Positions 1 through 5,381 of a stretch of DNA of 7,087 nt are shown piece by piece. Numbering within the stretch: position 1 is the stretch's first letter; every line of letters starts with the position of its first letter. Origin of the DNA: an uncultured Traorella sp. (GTDB taxonomy: Bacteria; Bacillota_I; Bacilli_A; Erysipelotrichales; Erysipelotrichaceae); NCBI GenBank assembly GCA_945938205.1, contig CAMEUL010000080.1, forward strand, positions 1-7,087, in the 5' to 3' direction. The translations under genes and the position numbers were made by a program. Below the pieces are notes generated by a model, which was given only the letters and a program-made list of their open reading frames with translations, searched no databases and was not told the origin of the DNA.

Positions 1-1033
1 CAAGCTCATCTGTATAATTAGAAACCTTGTAAGATTTATAATGATATCTTTCAGGCAGGATATTATTCTGATTTCCTTCAAAGTGAATCACTAAAGGCAC
101 CCATTTCACATGATCGATATGGATATCATCTCCCTCTTTGATAAAATCAAACTGGATCATCCCGCCAATGGCATTATTTGTAGTCAGCATGCCGCCAATA
201 AAATTGCCTAAGGAATAGACAACCAGTGTCTGATTGCCGTTGACTCCTGTCAGCCATTCCACAGGCTGTATGACATGTGGATGTGTACCAATCACGACGT
301 CTACCTCCAGATCGGCAAACAGCTGAGCATAATGTCTTTGAAAGCTGTTTGGCGTAAAAGTATTCTCATCGCCCCAATGAGCACTGACAATGACGACATC
401 ACTGATTTCTTTCGCTTTCTTTACATCTCTTATGATCGTATCATCATCAAAATAAGATACATTATAAGAATTTGCAGGAACGATACCATTGGTACCATAT
501 GTATAAGCCAGATAACTGAATGTAATTCCCTTTTTTTCAAAAGTAACGATATGATCATAGTCTTCCTGACTTAAATAAACACCATCATAGTTCATTCCTT
601 CGATCTGAGATAAAACATTCAGTTCATTTCTGATTCCTCTCTCAGAGCGGTCTAAAGCATGATTGGTAGCCAAATTAAGCAAGTTAAATCCAGAGTCTTT
701 CAAATTTTGAGCAATTTCCTGAGGTGAATTGAAGCTTGGATAGCCACTCAGACCTAATTCAGTACCGCCCAAAATCGTTTCCTGATTGATAAAAGCAATA
801 TCACTTGCTTTCATGTCCCCAGCAACATCCTCATACATCGCTTTGAAATCAAAGCTGCCATCTTCAAGCTGAGCATCCTGATAAACAGTTTCGTGAATCA
901 GATTATCTCCCACACCTGAAAAGGATACCACAATCTCTTTTGGCATTTCGAATTTACAGATCTGTGTTTCTGTTTTCTGACTGGAACAGCCGACTAATAA
1001 GAAAGCTGCCAGCAAAAATTTAATTCTTTTCAT
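1..1033 (-). CDS. CapA-family (PGA_cap) lipoprotein, C-terminus off the left edge
   Basis: The frame is open from ATG 1031-1033 to the window edge, giving 344 codons with no stop. The N-terminus MKRIKFLLAAFLLVGCSSQ is a lipoprotein signal with lipobox LVGC (Cys16), so the protein should be anchored outside the membrane. Motifs of the CapA/PgsA metallophosphatase-like fold appear in order: GVGDN (residues 41-45), NQE (83-85), ATNHALDRSERG (122-133), SAHWGDE (217-223), GTHPHVIQP (249-257) and YSLGNF (273-278). In the family these mark the metal-binding site. CapA proteins were first described in poly-gamma-glutamate capsule export, but many homologues stand outside capsule operons, as here where no capB or capC is visible, so the substrate is unknown. 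The start lies 7 nt after the vanY-like stop, and its GAGGA ribosome site (1038-1042) overlaps that stop, so the two genes are co-transcribed and probably translationally coupled. Confidence 0.93.
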   Translation of the reverse strand, partial: MKRIKFLLAAFLLVGCSSQKTETQICKFEMPKEIVVSFSGVGDNLIHETVYQDAQLEDGSFDFKAMYEDVAGDMKASDIAFINQETILGGTELGLSGYPSFNSPQEIAQNLKDSGFNLLNLATNHALDRSERGIRNELNVLSQIEGMNYDGVYLSQEDYDHIVTFEKKGITFSYLAYTYGTNGIVPANSYNVSYFDDDTIIRDVKKAKEISDVVIVSAHWGDENTFTPNSFQRHYAQLFADLEVDVVIGTHPHVIQPVEWLTGVNGNQTLVVYSLGNFIGGMLTTNNAIGGMIQFDFIKEGDDIHIDHVKWVPLVIHFEGNQNNILPERYHYKSYKVSNYTDEL

Positions 1034-1040
1034 GATTTCC

Positions 1041-2036
1041 TCACTTTCTTGCTAAGTATTCTTCTAAGCACCAATTATTCTGATACATGATCGTTGCGGC
1101 TTCCTCGCCGACATAACGCAAATGCCAGCTTTCATATCCATACCGTGTAATATCCTGCTTTTCAAAAGGATAACGCAGAATAAAACCAAACTGATGCATA
1201 TTTTCTAAGATCCAATCATAAGCTTCATAATTAGCAATCTCTGTATAATTAATATGATCAAAAGTAATATCAATGGCTAAACCACTATTATGTTCACTCT
1301 GTCCAGGACGGGCATAATAAAGATCACATAATTCCTGTCCATATATTGGAAGATAATAGTTATAAAGACTTCTCTGATATTCATAGGAACGATAGGCTGC
1401 AATCGCAACAATATGAATGCCTTTTTCTTCTAAAGCAGCCTCTACCAATTTTTCATAAGCAATTTCCGCTTCCTGACGCAAGACAACCTTGCTCATCGTT
1501 GTACAAGAATAATCCTCTCCTATCTTGCATGGATATTTGACTTCCACCATATCATCCGGTACATATCCTTCAGGCAATGCCCAAAATTTATTGACTAAAA
1601 GTGTCATATCTGAAAAATCACTCACATAAGATGTGGTCTCAAATGGTTCTAAATCCATATTCATATTCACATTTACTACTTTCTCTTCATAACTTCCTAC
1701 ATATTTTAAATAACGATCAAGATTTTCTTCTCTGAAATAAGGAATGGAACTAAAACCATACAGATCTTCATCACTGACTTCATGATCAAGCAAAAAATTG
1801 ACATGATCAGCAGTAGTAAGTTGAAGACGACAGTAAGCATTCAAATGTTCCTTTTTAAATTCACCCTCATCCAGCATCAGCTGAAGCGATGCCACCTGTT
1901 CACAGTCATTTTCTGCAATCTCCAGTACTTCATTTTCTTTAAGAATTTCCTGCTGTTTTTCTGTATATAGACTTGGTTTCTGAGAACAGCCACCAAGTAG
2001 TAAACACACAATGATAAATAGTCCTCTTTTTTTCAT
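1041..2036 (-). CDS. VanY-type D-alanyl-D-alanine carboxypeptidase, lipoprotein
   Basis: 331 aa. A short basic start and lipobox LLGGC (Cys17) mark a lipoprotein. The C-terminal third is a peptidase M15B/VanY domain: AIAAYRSYEYQ (residues 211-221), with the family's Arg and Gln; SEHNSGLAID (247-256), the zinc motif SxHxxGxAxD with His249 and Asp256; and YESWHLRYVG (301-310), with Glu302 and zinc ligand His305. All expected catalytic residues are present, so it should trim the terminal D-Ala from peptidoglycan stem peptides at the cell surface. Residues 20-180 form an extra N-terminal region that I do not recognise. The start is supported by an AAAGGA site (2045-2050) and an extended -10 promoter at 2061-2069. 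It is first in an operon with the capA-like gene. There is no vanHAX context, so housekeeping wall remodelling is likelier than vancomycin resistance. Confidence 0.93.
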   Translation of the reverse strand: MKKRGLFIIVCLLLGGCSQKPSLYTEKQQEILKENEVLEIAENDCEQVASLQLMLDEGEFKKEHLNAYCRLQLTTADHVNFLLDHEVSDEDLYGFSSIPYFREENLDRYLKYVGSYEEKVVNVNMNMDLEPFETTSYVSDFSDMTLLVNKFWALPEGYVPDDMVEVKYPCKIGEDYSCTTMSKVVLRQEAEIAYEKLVEAALEEKGIHIVAIAAYRSYEYQRSLYNYYLPIYGQELCDLYYARPGQSEHNSGLAIDITFDHINYTEIANYEAYDWILENMHQFGFILRYPFEKQDITRYGYESWHLRYVGEEAATIMYQNNWCLEEYLARK

Positions 2037-2060
2037 TTTATAGATCCTTTCTTCGGTTTT

Positions 2061-2069
2061 ATTATATCA
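2061..2069 (-). promoter_or_regulatory. Extended -10 promoter of the vanY-like/capA-like operon
   Basis: The minus strand reads TGATATAAT, a perfect TGn-TATAAT extended -10. It lies about 25 nt upstream of the vanY-like start. The -35 region is T-rich with no good TTGACA match, as is common for extended -10 promoters. Confidence 0.7.
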
Positions 2070-2162
2070 TAACATCAAAAAGAAAACATTGAAAGCATGT
2101 TAACATTCATAAGAATCATTCCTAAAAAATAATGCTTTGATTCTCTAAGCAAGAATTACATC

Positions 2163-2184
2163 AAAAAAGGGCATCATCTGCCCT
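2163..2184 (-). terminator. Intrinsic terminator (second of a tandem pair)
   Basis: Read on the minus strand, AGGGCA-GATGA-TGCCCT forms a 6-bp GC-rich stem with a 5-nt loop, followed by a T-run from the A tract at 2163-2168. It backs up the stronger terminator at 2265-2295 and shields the promoter at 2061. Confidence 0.7.
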
Positions 2185-2264
2185 ATATCTAAGTATTTTT
2201 CTATTTCAAATGAGTAAACATTTACAAAATCACAAAAGATGAGGGAGTTTTTCACATTTTCTGA

Positions 2265-2295
2265 TTAAAAAAGTTTCGTGTTTCCCACAAAACTT
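2265..2295 (-). terminator. Intrinsic terminator of the three-small-ORF operon
   Basis: On the minus strand AAGTTTTGTG and CACGAAACTT pair over 10 bp (one G-U) around the loop GGAAA, followed by TTTT. It starts 24 nt downstream of the stop of the 71-aa gene. Confidence 0.85.
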
Positions 2296-2318
2296 TATTT
2301 TACTTTATCATGAAATAT

Positions 2319-2534
2319 CTAATTTTTAGAAGATTTGAAGTAAAGTAACAAATTTAAAAGTACCAAACCGAAACTCAAAAACAAGTAAAGCCAAAATACA
2401 TAACTATACTGTGAGTCAAATTCAACTACTTTAATTTGTTCATCACTGGCAATTCCTATATTCCACATAAGAAACATAGCATTTGCCAACAGCACAATAC
2501 TTACTAACAAAGATACGATACTAATTTTCTTCAT
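2319..2534 (-). CDS. Small two-helix membrane protein, 71 aa, function unknown
   Basis: I do not recognise this protein. It starts with MKK and has two hydrophobic segments, about residues 5-27 and 46-66. They are separated by a short polar loop with acidic residues (SDEQIKVVEFD), and the protein ends in KSSKN. The first segment could also act as an uncleaved signal anchor. A GAAGGG ribosome site lies a few bases before the ATG. It is the last gene of a promoter-to-terminator unit with the 52-aa gene 36 nt upstream. Beside secreted-protein/membrane-protein pairs, an immunity or accessory membrane role is possible, but that is inference only. Confidence 0.72.
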   Translation of the reverse strand: MKKISIVSLLVSIVLLANAMFLMWNIGIASDEQIKVVEFDSQYSYVFWLYLFLSFGLVLLNLLLYFKSSKN

Positions 2535-2570
2535 GTTTTCCCTTCTTTCTCAATCAATAATAACTAATTC

Positions 2571-2729
2571 CTAGAGTTTTGAATCTTTTTCTTTGTCTAA
2601 TTTGTCGATCAATTTGATCATAAGTCTTTTTGTTCTGGATGCAAATCCAAATAACAACATAGTCTGAATAATTACACATATTGCGATGATCGCTACCCAG
2701 AAATTATTTTCTACTATAATATATCCCAT
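2571..2729 (-). CDS. Small single-helix membrane protein, 52 aa, function unknown
   Basis: A short ORF with ATG at 2727-2729 and TAG at 2571-2573. The evidence that it is real is a strong ribosome site, AAAGGAG (2735-2741), 5 nt before the ATG, a tight fit between its neighbours, and a sensible topology. A short outside N-terminus (MGYIIVENNF) is followed by one helix at about residues 11-30, then a basic and amphipathic tail rich in Lys and Asp (SRTKRLMIKLIDKLDKEKDS). It sits 28 nt after the 31-aa ORF and 36 nt before the 71-aa gene, so all three share one transcript from the promoter near 2963. This size and layout can fit bacteriocin accessory or holin-like proteins. I cannot assign a family. 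Confidence 0.65.
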   Translation of the reverse strand: MGYIIVENNFWVAIIAICVIIQTMLLFGFASRTKRLMIKLIDKLDKEKDSKL

Positions 2730-2757
2730 ATGTACTCCTTTATTACTTTAACCATAA

Positions 2758-2853
2758 CTATAGAATCAATGTTTCAATCAGGATGCTACTGTAATACTCG
2801 TTTAATAAACATTTTATAATAATGTAGATAAGTGAATAGCTGTAATGAAACAT
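2758..2853 (-). CDS. Possible 31-aa peptide within repeat copy A
   Basis: ATG 2851-2853 runs to TAG 2758-2760, preceded by an AGAAGG ribosome site (2863-2868) at a good 9-nt spacing. The first 18 residues, beginning MFHYSYSLIYIII, match the peptide frame of repeat copies B and C; the last 13 (EYYSSILIETLIL) are unique because the stop seen in B and C is lost. It is the first ORF after the promoter at 2963 and lies 28 nt ahead of the 52-aa gene. It may be a leader or signalling peptide, or only the read-through of a decayed repeat. The codon pattern across copies is compatible with coding but does not prove it. Confidence 0.35.
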   Translation of the reverse strand: MFHYSYSLIYIIIKCLLNEYYSSILIETLIL

Positions 2854-2874
2854 ATTTCGTGTCCTTCTATTCAA
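2800..2874 (-). repeat. Three-copy island repeat, copy A
   Basis: Most diverged copy. On the minus strand it keeps the order of copies B and C: an AGAAGG box, an ATG, CATTAC, a TCTACATT block and TTTATTAAAC. It heads the three-small-ORF operon. About three quarters of positions in the 54-nt core match copy C. Confidence 0.75.
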
Positions 2875-2962
2875 ATTCTACTATTATATATAGAACGCGT
2901 AGTGTCATTTCGAATAAAAAAGGATTTTGAACAATTTAAAATTATATGATCTACCTATTTTA

Positions 2963-2971
2963 ATTATAACA
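2963..2971 (-). promoter_or_regulatory. Extended -10 promoter of the three-small-ORF operon
   Basis: The minus strand reads TGTTATAAT (TGn plus a perfect TATAAT). A weak TTTAAA -35 lies about 16 nt upstream. Transcription would begin near 2956, giving a leader of roughly 100 nt before the first ORF. Confidence 0.65.
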
Positions 2972-3048
2972 GACTTATAAAAATTTTAAAGTGGTATCCT
3001 TGTTTAGAAAAAATTAAAAAAAGTTACAAAAGAATAAACAAAAGAATT

Positions 3049-3082
3049 ATCTTCCTGTTGAAGAGTACAGGAGGATTTTTTT
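3049..3082. terminator. Strong hairpin with plus-strand T-run; possibly a bidirectional terminator
   Basis: ATCTTCCTGT (3049-3058) and ACAGGAGGAT (3067-3076) pair over 10 bp (one G-U on the plus-strand RNA) around an 8-nt loop. The stem is followed by six more T's at 3077-3082 on the plus strand. On the minus strand the downstream tract is only moderately T-rich and the stem has one mismatch. By position it should end the 175-aa/65-aa operon on the minus strand, yet the better signal faces the other way. Confidence 0.7.
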
Positions 3083-3164
3083 GTTACACTTTTGTATAGA
3101 TGTGCTATTCCAATCCTACTCTATAAAACATTATAAAATTGCACTTCCAGCACATATGATGAAA

Positions 3165-3362
3165 TTATTTGGATTTTTTATTAAAATATCTTTTCTTTAA
3201 TCTATATAAATAAAACCACATTAAAATCATCAAAATTAAACCGATAATAAGGCTTATTAAGGGACTAATAACATTATTATCCACAAAATATCTTAGCAAA
3301 ATTAACAGTATTGGTTGTAATAAAATAATTAGTTCTAATTTTTCAAATGTTTTTTTTGTCAT
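3165..3362 (-). CDS. Small two-helix membrane protein, 65 aa, putative partner of the secreted protein upstream
   Basis: No recognised family. The N-terminus is basic (MTKKTFEK). Two strongly hydrophobic segments follow, at about residues 9-25 and 31-54, separated by a polar RYFVDNN turn. The C-terminus is very basic (YRLKKRYFNKKSK). By the positive-inside rule both ends face the cytoplasm. The start is 3 nt after the stop of the 175-aa secreted-protein gene, and its ribosome site (GGGG) lies inside that gene's last codons, so the two are translationally coupled. A small basic membrane protein coupled to a secreted cysteine protein resembles a bacteriocin immunity protein, but only the context supports this. 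Confidence 0.75.
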   Translation of the reverse strand: MTKKTFEKLELIILLQPILLILLRYFVDNNVISPLISLIIGLILMILMWFYLYRLKKRYFNKKSK

Positions 3363-3365
3363 AAA

Positions 3366-3893
3366 CTACCCCACAATAACTACATTGTATTCCCAATATC
3401 CATTACAAGCAGCTGAATGCATCGGGACACATCCAGGTATCTTTTTTTGGATATATTGTCCAGTTAACTCATATTGTATTGTTTTATTTGTATCTGGTGC
3501 AATTATATGAGAAATTACGATTCTGCAAATATCAAAACCTGTAACATACTCAATAGTAGAGCACGCACTAACAATTTTAATAGTCCATTCAATAATGGCT
3601 TTTCCGATTGCTATCCAAGGACCTCTTGTAATTAATTCGTTATCCCCATAAACATGTCCATAGTCTTTTATTGTAATGCTTCCATCTTCTTTATATTCGA
3701 CTTCCAATCCGTTTGTATAATTTTTCACTAAATTTCCATCATCATTAATAAATGTACTTTCTTCTATCAAATCTATTGTATTACATTTATTAGCGCATAC
3801 ATTAGTACTTTCGCTTTCTTTAGCGGATACACTATGTTGAAAATTTAATAATATAATTGCAAATGACATAACTATAGATAGAGTTTTTTTCAT
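3366..3893 (-). CDS. Secreted six-cysteine preproprotein, 175 aa, bacteriocin-like (unknown family)
   Basis: I do not recognise a family. A clear Sec signal (MKK, hydrophobic core, likely cleavage after VSA at residue 24) shows export. The pro-region has a Cys pair at 33 and 37, is rich in Asp, Glu and Asn, and runs to an ITRGP motif at 88-92. After it comes an amphipathic stretch (about 93-132) with Cys111 and Cys123, then a polar C-terminal part with Cys155 and Cys163 and aromatic residues (GYWEYNVVIVG). The mature region has six cysteines, an even number that would allow disulphides. The start is supported by an AGGAGG site a few bases upstream. It is coupled to the 65-aa membrane gene. 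The layout matches the 196-aa protein upstream despite little sequence identity. A secreted antimicrobial or toxin precursor is my best guess. Confidence 0.82.
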   Translation of the reverse strand: MKKTLSIVMSFAIILLNFQHSVSAKESESTNVCANKCNTIDLIEESTFINDDGNLVKNYTNGLEVEYKEDGSITIKDYGHVYGDNELITRGPWIAIGKAIIEWTIKIVSACSTIEYVTGFDICRIVISHIIAPDTNKTIQYELTGQYIQKKIPGCVPMHSAACNGYWEYNVVIVG

Positions 3894-3961
3894 AAGATTG
3901 CCTCCTACTAAATCCTAAATTAAATTTTAACAAATAAGATTATTCATTTTTTGAAAAGATA

Positions 3962-3990
3962 ATTATGTTTCAAATATATTAGCTAATCAA
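3962..3990 (-). promoter_or_regulatory. Likely promoter of the 175-aa/65-aa unit
   Basis: The minus strand reads TTGATT (3985-3990), 17 nt, CATAAT (3962-3967). It starts exactly where repeat copy B ends, about 70 nt before the start codon. Confidence 0.55.
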
Positions 3991-4071
3991 ATTTTAGTTT
4001 AATAAGTGTTTAAATATAATGTAAATAGATGAGTAGTTGTAATGTAACAGATTGCACGTCCTCCTATTTAA
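3990..4071 (-). repeat. Three-copy island repeat, copy B
   Basis: The 3990-4049 part is almost identical to copy C: three single-base differences in the 57-nt peptide frame, one of them turning ATG into CTG. It carries the best ribosome-site-like box of the three, AGGAGG (4060-4065). The repeat directly abuts the truncated Fic frame on one side and the promoter of the 175-aa gene on the other. The 19-codon peptide frame occupies 3994-4050. Confidence 0.85.
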
Positions 4072-4385
4072 AACGACCATTTCCATCTGCAAAAGGTAAA
4101 TATGTTCAAAAACAGCATGGGAATATACACTTCCCAAGAAATAATCTTTCAATTCTGGTTTATTGATTTCTTTCAGCAATTCCTTCAAATCTTGTTCGAC
4201 ATCATTAGGATTACTTCCGATTTCATTTACTCCTATTACATAATCATGTTTTTTGAATTCTCTCGGTCTTTCTTCACTAATATACTGTCGATGTTCATCA
4301 TAAGTACCTTTTGTCGATTAATAATGGACTTTCGTGATAATATCAGACTGTATTTACTTTTTTTCAAGACGATAGAAACACTTTT
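4064..4385 (-). pseudogene. Fic-family protein fragment (AMPylator fold), frameshifted and truncated
   Basis: Read with frame changes, this stretch gives a recognisable Fic segment: GTYDEHRQYISEERPREFKK, then HDYVIGVNEIGSNPNDVEQD, LKELLKEINKP, and SHAVFEHIYPFADGNGR. In the Fic family the last part is the active-site loop HPFx(D/E)GNGR, with the flap segment before it. Two frame breaks are visible, one near 4315 just before GTYDEH and one near 4095 in the active-site loop. The catalytic His has become Tyr (HIYPF where IHPF is expected). The frame stops right after DGNGRFK (TAG 4064-4066), so the rest of the domain is missing. It begins directly after the stop of the 95-aa gene and ends at repeat copy B. 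It is non-functional. Open pieces of it in the wrong frame could be mistaken for a 64-aa gene. Confidence 0.85.
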
Positions 4386-4673
4386 TTAAAAGGGAGAATA
4401 AAATAACAATATTCCGAATAATAATAATACTAAAATATAGAAGAGATCTTTTGCATCATTTTTTGATTTTCTATTTTTAAAAATTAAAATTAAGTTTACA
4501 AGTATTATTGGACCAACCATAAAATATTTCTTAAAAAACAACCCTGTATTTTTTAGAAAATCATTATTACAAAACACCAATAACTTTAAAACTCCAATGA
4601 TTATACAAATAATTATTGCTGTATAATACAAATAATTTTTTTTCAAGCTTTCTTTGTATTTATTTGATAACAT
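4386..4673 (-). CDS. Three-helix membrane protein, 95 aa, putative partner of the secreted protein upstream
   Basis: No recognised family. After a basic, polar start (MLSNKYKESLKKN) there are three hydrophobic segments, at about residues 15-35, 49-66 and 76-93, with a basic loop KNRKSKNDAKD between the second and third. Its start codon lies 31 nt inside the end of the 196-aa secreted-protein gene, in another frame, with only a weak GGG ahead of it. Expression therefore probably depends on translation of that gene. The arrangement mirrors the 175-aa/65-aa pair. An immunity or export-accessory role is inferred from position only. I see no terminator after the stop; decayed Fic sequence follows directly. 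Confidence 0.75.
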   Translation of the reverse strand: MLSNKYKESLKKNYLYYTAIIICIIIGVLKLLVFCNNDFLKNTGLFFKKYFMVGPIILVNLILIFKNRKSKNDAKDLFYILVLLLFGILLFYSPF

Positions 4674-5233
4674 ATTAACCCATTAATCGCCAATACCAAA
4701 GCACTACTTGCGATAGAATACTTTGCTGCTACACTAGCAAATGCAACCTGAAACGAATTTGCTTTAAAGAAATATTCAACAGTTATTTGAGATGCAATAA
4801 CTCCGAACTCTCCTAATAATGCGGTTAGCATACAATTAATCCAACCATCCCAATTAATTATAATTCTATTTGGAATACCCGTTGTACTAGGTGTACTAGG
4901 AACCGCACATCCTGGGTATACTGGATCCCCAGGAAGACAAGGAGCTCTTTGAATTGTGGTTTCTTCTCTATATAAATCGGCAGTTACATTAGCAATATCA
5001 ACAAAATATATATTCTCTATATCATTTTTATTAAACACTGCATAAATTACTCCATTATATTCAAATAAATCCGAATAGTAATCTCCCGGTTCAGGATGTT
5101 CTCTTATACCTGAATTGTTTGCATTTTTAACTGTCGTATATTCACATTCCACACAATCATTATTTTTATATGCAACGATTCTATTGTTGCTTAAACAAAA
5201 CAATAATGAACAAACTAAAATAATACAATTCAT
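4643..5233 (-). CDS. Secreted six-cysteine preproprotein, 196 aa, bacteriocin-like, with a start-region frameshift
   Basis: No recognised family. The frame opens at ATG 5231-5233 with a hydrophobic signal (NCIILVCSLLFCL, likely cleavage near IVA at residue 21) but no positive charge. The well-spaced start (5242-5244, GGAGGT 6 nt upstream) gives only MLKK and then a stop. One extra A in the A7 tract would join them as MLKKMNCIIL, a normal signal peptide. The pro-region has CVEC (27-30) and ends at IQRAP (94-98). A Cys/Pro-rich hinge follows (CLPGDPVYPGC, 99-109), then a hydrophobic, Ala/Ser/Gly-rich C-terminus (about 128-190) with Cys134 and Cys188, which could insert in membranes. The mature region has six cysteines. 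The 95-aa membrane gene overlaps its 3' end. A pore-forming bacteriocin precursor is plausible but unproven. Confidence 0.78.
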   Translation of the reverse strand: MNCIILVCSLLFCLSNNRIVAYKNNDCVECEYTTVKNANNSGIREHPEPGDYYSDLFEYNGVIYAVFNKNDIENIYFVDIANVTADLYREETTIQRAPCLPGDPVYPGCAVPSTPSTTGIPNRIIINWDGWINCMLTALLGEFGVIASQITVEYFFKANSFQVAFASVAAKYSIASSALVLAINGLICYQINTKKA

Positions 5234-5256
5234 TTTTTTAACATAAATTCACCTCC
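5230..5256 (-). promoter_or_regulatory. Ribosome site and A7 tract that decide the reading frame of the 196-aa gene
   Basis: GGAGGT (5251-5256) sits 6 nt before ATG 5242-5244. That ATG reads MLKK then TGA (5230-5232), and the TGA overlaps the ATG of the open frame as ATGA. The open-frame ATG is 17 nt from the ribosome site, too far for efficient initiation. The A7 run lies between the two, at 5233-5239. Confidence 0.75.
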
Positions 5257-5286
5257 AAAAATGTTTGAAATTCGAATTGATAATAA

Positions 5287-5315
5287 AAAATATCACTTCT
5301 TCATTTTTGTATCAA
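5287..5315 (-). promoter_or_regulatory. Promoter of the 196-aa/95-aa unit
   Basis: The minus strand reads TTGATA (5310-5315), 17 nt, TATTTT (5287-5292), with an extended TGA directly before the -10. Transcription would start near 5280, about 36 nt before the ribosome-site-matched ATG. Confidence 0.65.
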
Positions 5316-5381
5316 TGAGGAATATATCTTTTTCGCGATGGGTTCCAATAGCACTCATTAATTTTAATATTTCTCCTTTCA

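Noticed and set aside
275..574. Plus-strand ORFs at 275-574, 1346-1540, 1782-1970, 4102-4389, 6239-6439 and 6589-6855
   Set aside because: All lie opposite well-supported minus-strand genes, remnants or regulatory sequence, have no convincing ribosome site and show no domain.
1041..2036. A vancomycin-resistance function for the VanY-like protein
   Set aside because: No vanS, vanR, vanH, ligase or vanX gene is visible; VanY-type enzymes are common in ordinary wall metabolism.
3100..3155. ATGTGCT (3100-3106) and AGCACAT (3149-3155) inverted pair downstream of the 65-aa gene
   Set aside because: Only 7 bp with a loop over 40 nt and no T-run, so it is weak evidence for a terminator or regulatory RNA.
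3990..4071. Reading the repeat as the decayed continuation of Fic (NRRT...YSSIYI from NGRT...YPPIYI)
   Set aside because: The resemblance is tempting, since single-base changes would turn PP into SS, but the spacing between the two motifs is about six residues shorter than in Fic, and in copy B the DGNGR motif would be partly duplicated.
3994..4188. 64-aa minus-strand ORF as a gene
   Set aside because: It is the Fic remnant read through its frameshift into repeat copy B, so it is not an original reading frame.
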